Below, piece after piece: positions 62,901-64,000 of a DNA stretch of 64,000 nucleotides. Below the pieces are notes generated by a model. That model ran no database searches. It was not told where the DNA came from and saw only the letters and a list, made by a program, of their open reading frames with translations. Origin of the DNA: Deltaproteobacteria bacterium (GTDB taxonomy: Bacteria > Desulfobacterota > Desulfobacteria > Desulfobacterales > UBA2156); contig JAFDGC010000008.1 in NCBI GenBank assembly GCA_019309485.1, positions 1-64,000 on the forward strand, in the 5' to 3' direction. The position numbers were made by a program, and so were the translations under genes. Position 1 is the stretch's first letter, and each line of letters starts with the position of its first letter.

Positions 62901-64000
62901 TCATACAAGGAAGATCTTTCCCGGATTTAATATCCCCTTGGGATCAAAGAGGGCCTTGACTCGACGCATCCACTCGAGACTCGGCCCGTGCTCGGCTTCC
63001 ATGAACCCGCGCTTCCCGATTCCCACCCCATGTTCCCCGGTGGCGGTGCCTCCGAATAAAAGGGCCTGTTCCACCATCCGACCTGCCAGTTCATCGATGC
63101 GCGCCCACACACCGTCATCCCCCTTCGGGCCCACCAGGTTTACATGCAGGTTTCCGTCCCCGGCATGGCTGAAAATGTATCCGGTCAAACTGCTTCGATG
63201 CATTTCTTTCTGGGCGCAACCGATCATTTCAGAATATGCCGAGGCGGGCACGGCGATATCCACCACCCGGACCCGGCACCCGGGATGGCGCCGCAGGATC
63301 ATCTCTCCCAGTTCATGCCGGGCCCGAAAAATACGATCACGCGCCTCGCGCCCCAGCCCCGAATGAAAGGCCGTACTTCCCGCCTCCCGGCATAACTCCC
63401 GGGCCAATGCTAAGATCGTTTCAAGATGTTCCCGGGATGGGCCATGAAACTCCATGAAAATCGTTGGAAGCCCTACAAGACCGAGCCGGTGTTCCCGATT
63501 CATCAAGTCGATGCACTCGGGCCCCATGAGTTCCAGGGCCGCAGGATCCAACCCGGCACGAATGATCTCCCGGACCGCCTGTCCTGCCGATTCCAGTGTC
63601 GGAAACGCGGCAACAGCAGCGGAAAGGGCCTCGGGGAGTCCGGAAAGACGCACCGTGGCTTCCACCACCAGGCCCAGGGTCCCTTCGGACCCGATGAAAA
63701 GATGGAGCAGGTCATACCCCGACGATGTTTTTGACGCCCGGGTCCCGATCCGGATGACCTTTCCGCCGGCCAGCACCACGGTCAACCGCAGGATGCAATC
63801 CCGGGTGGATCCGTATCGGATGGTATGCGGCCCGCTGGCGTTGTTGGCGATCATGCCGCCGATGGTGGCCCGGGCGCCGGGATCCGGAGGGAAAAAAAGA
63901 CCTTTGAAGCGGAGCTGATTGTTCAAATCCTGATAAATCACCCCGGGCTCTACATCGGCCTGAAAGTCCGTCCCGCGGATATCGAGAATCCGGTTCATCC
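62901..64000 (-). CDS. FAD-linked oxidase (GlcD / D-lactate dehydrogenase type), partial
   Basis: At least 365 residues; the 5' end runs past the window. The FAD_binding_4 part has GARATIGGMIANNASGPHT and KTSSGYDLLHLFIGSEGTLG, and the FAD-oxidase C-terminal part has the metal and substrate motifs YIFSHAGDGNLHVNL and GEHGVGIGK. It ends NPGKIFLV. Likely substrate: D-lactate, glycolate or another 2-hydroxyacid, with electrons to a membrane or Fe-S partner not seen here. Confidence 0.88.
   Translation of the reverse strand, partial: MNRILDIRGTDFQADVEPGVIYQDLNNQLRFKGLFFPPDPGARATIGGMIANNASGPHTIRYGSTRDCILRLTVVLAGGKVIRIGTRASKTSSGYDLLHLFIGSEGTLGLVVEATVRLSGLPEALSAAVAAFPTLESAGQAVREIIRAGLDPAALELMGPECIDLMNREHRLGLVGLPTIFMEFHGPSREHLETILALARELCREAGSTAFHSGLGREARDRIFRARHELGEMILRRHPGCRVRVVDIAVPASAYSEMIGCAQKEMHRSSLTGYIFSHAGDGNLHVNLVGPKGDDGVWARIDELAGRMVEQALLFGGTATGEHGVGIGKRGFMEAEHGPSLEWMRRVKALFDPKGILNPGKIFLV

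Overview
The window looks like a chromosomal piece of a strictly anaerobic, moderately GC-rich Desulfobacterota (deltaproteobacterial, sulfate-reducer-like) genome. The evidence is gene content: tungsten-type aldehyde:ferredoxin oxidoreductase (AOR) genes with polyferredoxin partners, MetV, BadF/BadG-type ATPases of the benzoyl-CoA reductase family, a TAXI-type TRAP transporter, an octaheme cytochrome c, and many PAS/histidine-kinase, Usp and c-di-GMP proteins. No rRNA, tRNA, CRISPR array, prophage or intact transposase gene was found. The species is an inference only.

Layout. 0-6 kb (minus strand): Tat-exported DUF362 protein behind a 29-codon DJ-1/PfpI stub, an acyltransferase, a DUF4139 protein and two nucleotide-sugar epimerases, probably an envelope/surface-sugar operon. 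6-11.8 kb (plus): a MoaD-like protein, an Fe-S old-yellow-enzyme reductase, an O-methyltransferase, a cyclase-like protein, a DUF2080 protein and a GNAT acetyltransferase. 11.8-17 kb (minus): a tightly coupled five-gene operon with a DUF6125 protein, an unrecognised 192-aa protein, a BcrD-type and a BcrA/HgdC-type ATPase, and a large NuoG/GltD-like NAD(P)H oxidoreductase. It resembles the electron-activating half of an ATP-dependent acyl-CoA reductase, but no catalytic BcrB/BcrC or HgdA/HgdB subunit is in the window. 17.5-19.1 kb: MeaB GTPase and an HD phosphohydrolase.

19.5-26.6 kb: two AOR loci around an IclR regulator. On the minus strand is a 395-aa 'mini-AOR' that lacks all four Fe-S ligand cysteines, with a 16-Cys polyferredoxin, a second ferredoxin and MetV. 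On the plus strand, behind a promoter with overlapping GTTCA/TGAAC palindromes, are a small zinc-ribbon protein, a full-length AOR and its 16-Cys polyferredoxin, followed by a convergent MoaD-like gene. 26.9-31 kb: a response regulator, a decayed TauE/SafE gene, an MBL-fold hydrolase and a HAO-family octaheme cytochrome. 31-39.2 kb: a signalling/localisation locus with HD-GYP, HEAT, AMIN, coiled-coil, cNMP/PilZ, MinD-like ATPase and GGDEF proteins.

39.3-44.3 kb: TAXI TRAP permease and binding protein, separated by an intrinsic terminator, and an MFS carrier. 44.4-56 kb: a stress/sensing block with three tandem-Usp proteins, two PAS histidine kinases (one frame-disrupted), a receiver protein, a cytidylate-kinase-like protein, an ion antiporter and a small HTH/Zn-ribbon protein. 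56-62.6 kb: a DUF4412 lipoprotein-like/outer-membrane pair, inositol-1-phosphate synthase, an SsuABC/ThiXYZ-type ABC transporter, a 53-aa Lys-rich protein and CspA. The window ends inside a GlcD/D-lactate-dehydrogenase-type FAD oxidase.

The spacers are rich in non-autonomous repeats. There are three near-identical 208-209-bp elements with CCTAAGYTGAGCG-type inverted ends (17.2, 59.1 and 62.1 kb) plus a solo end; a palindromic family with two end types at seven places; a family of about 80-105 bp (19.2, 34.4 and 46.96 kb); and one 134-bp inverted-repeat element (51.6 kb). Several abut decayed genes. All functions are inferred from motifs visible in the translations; no database search was run.
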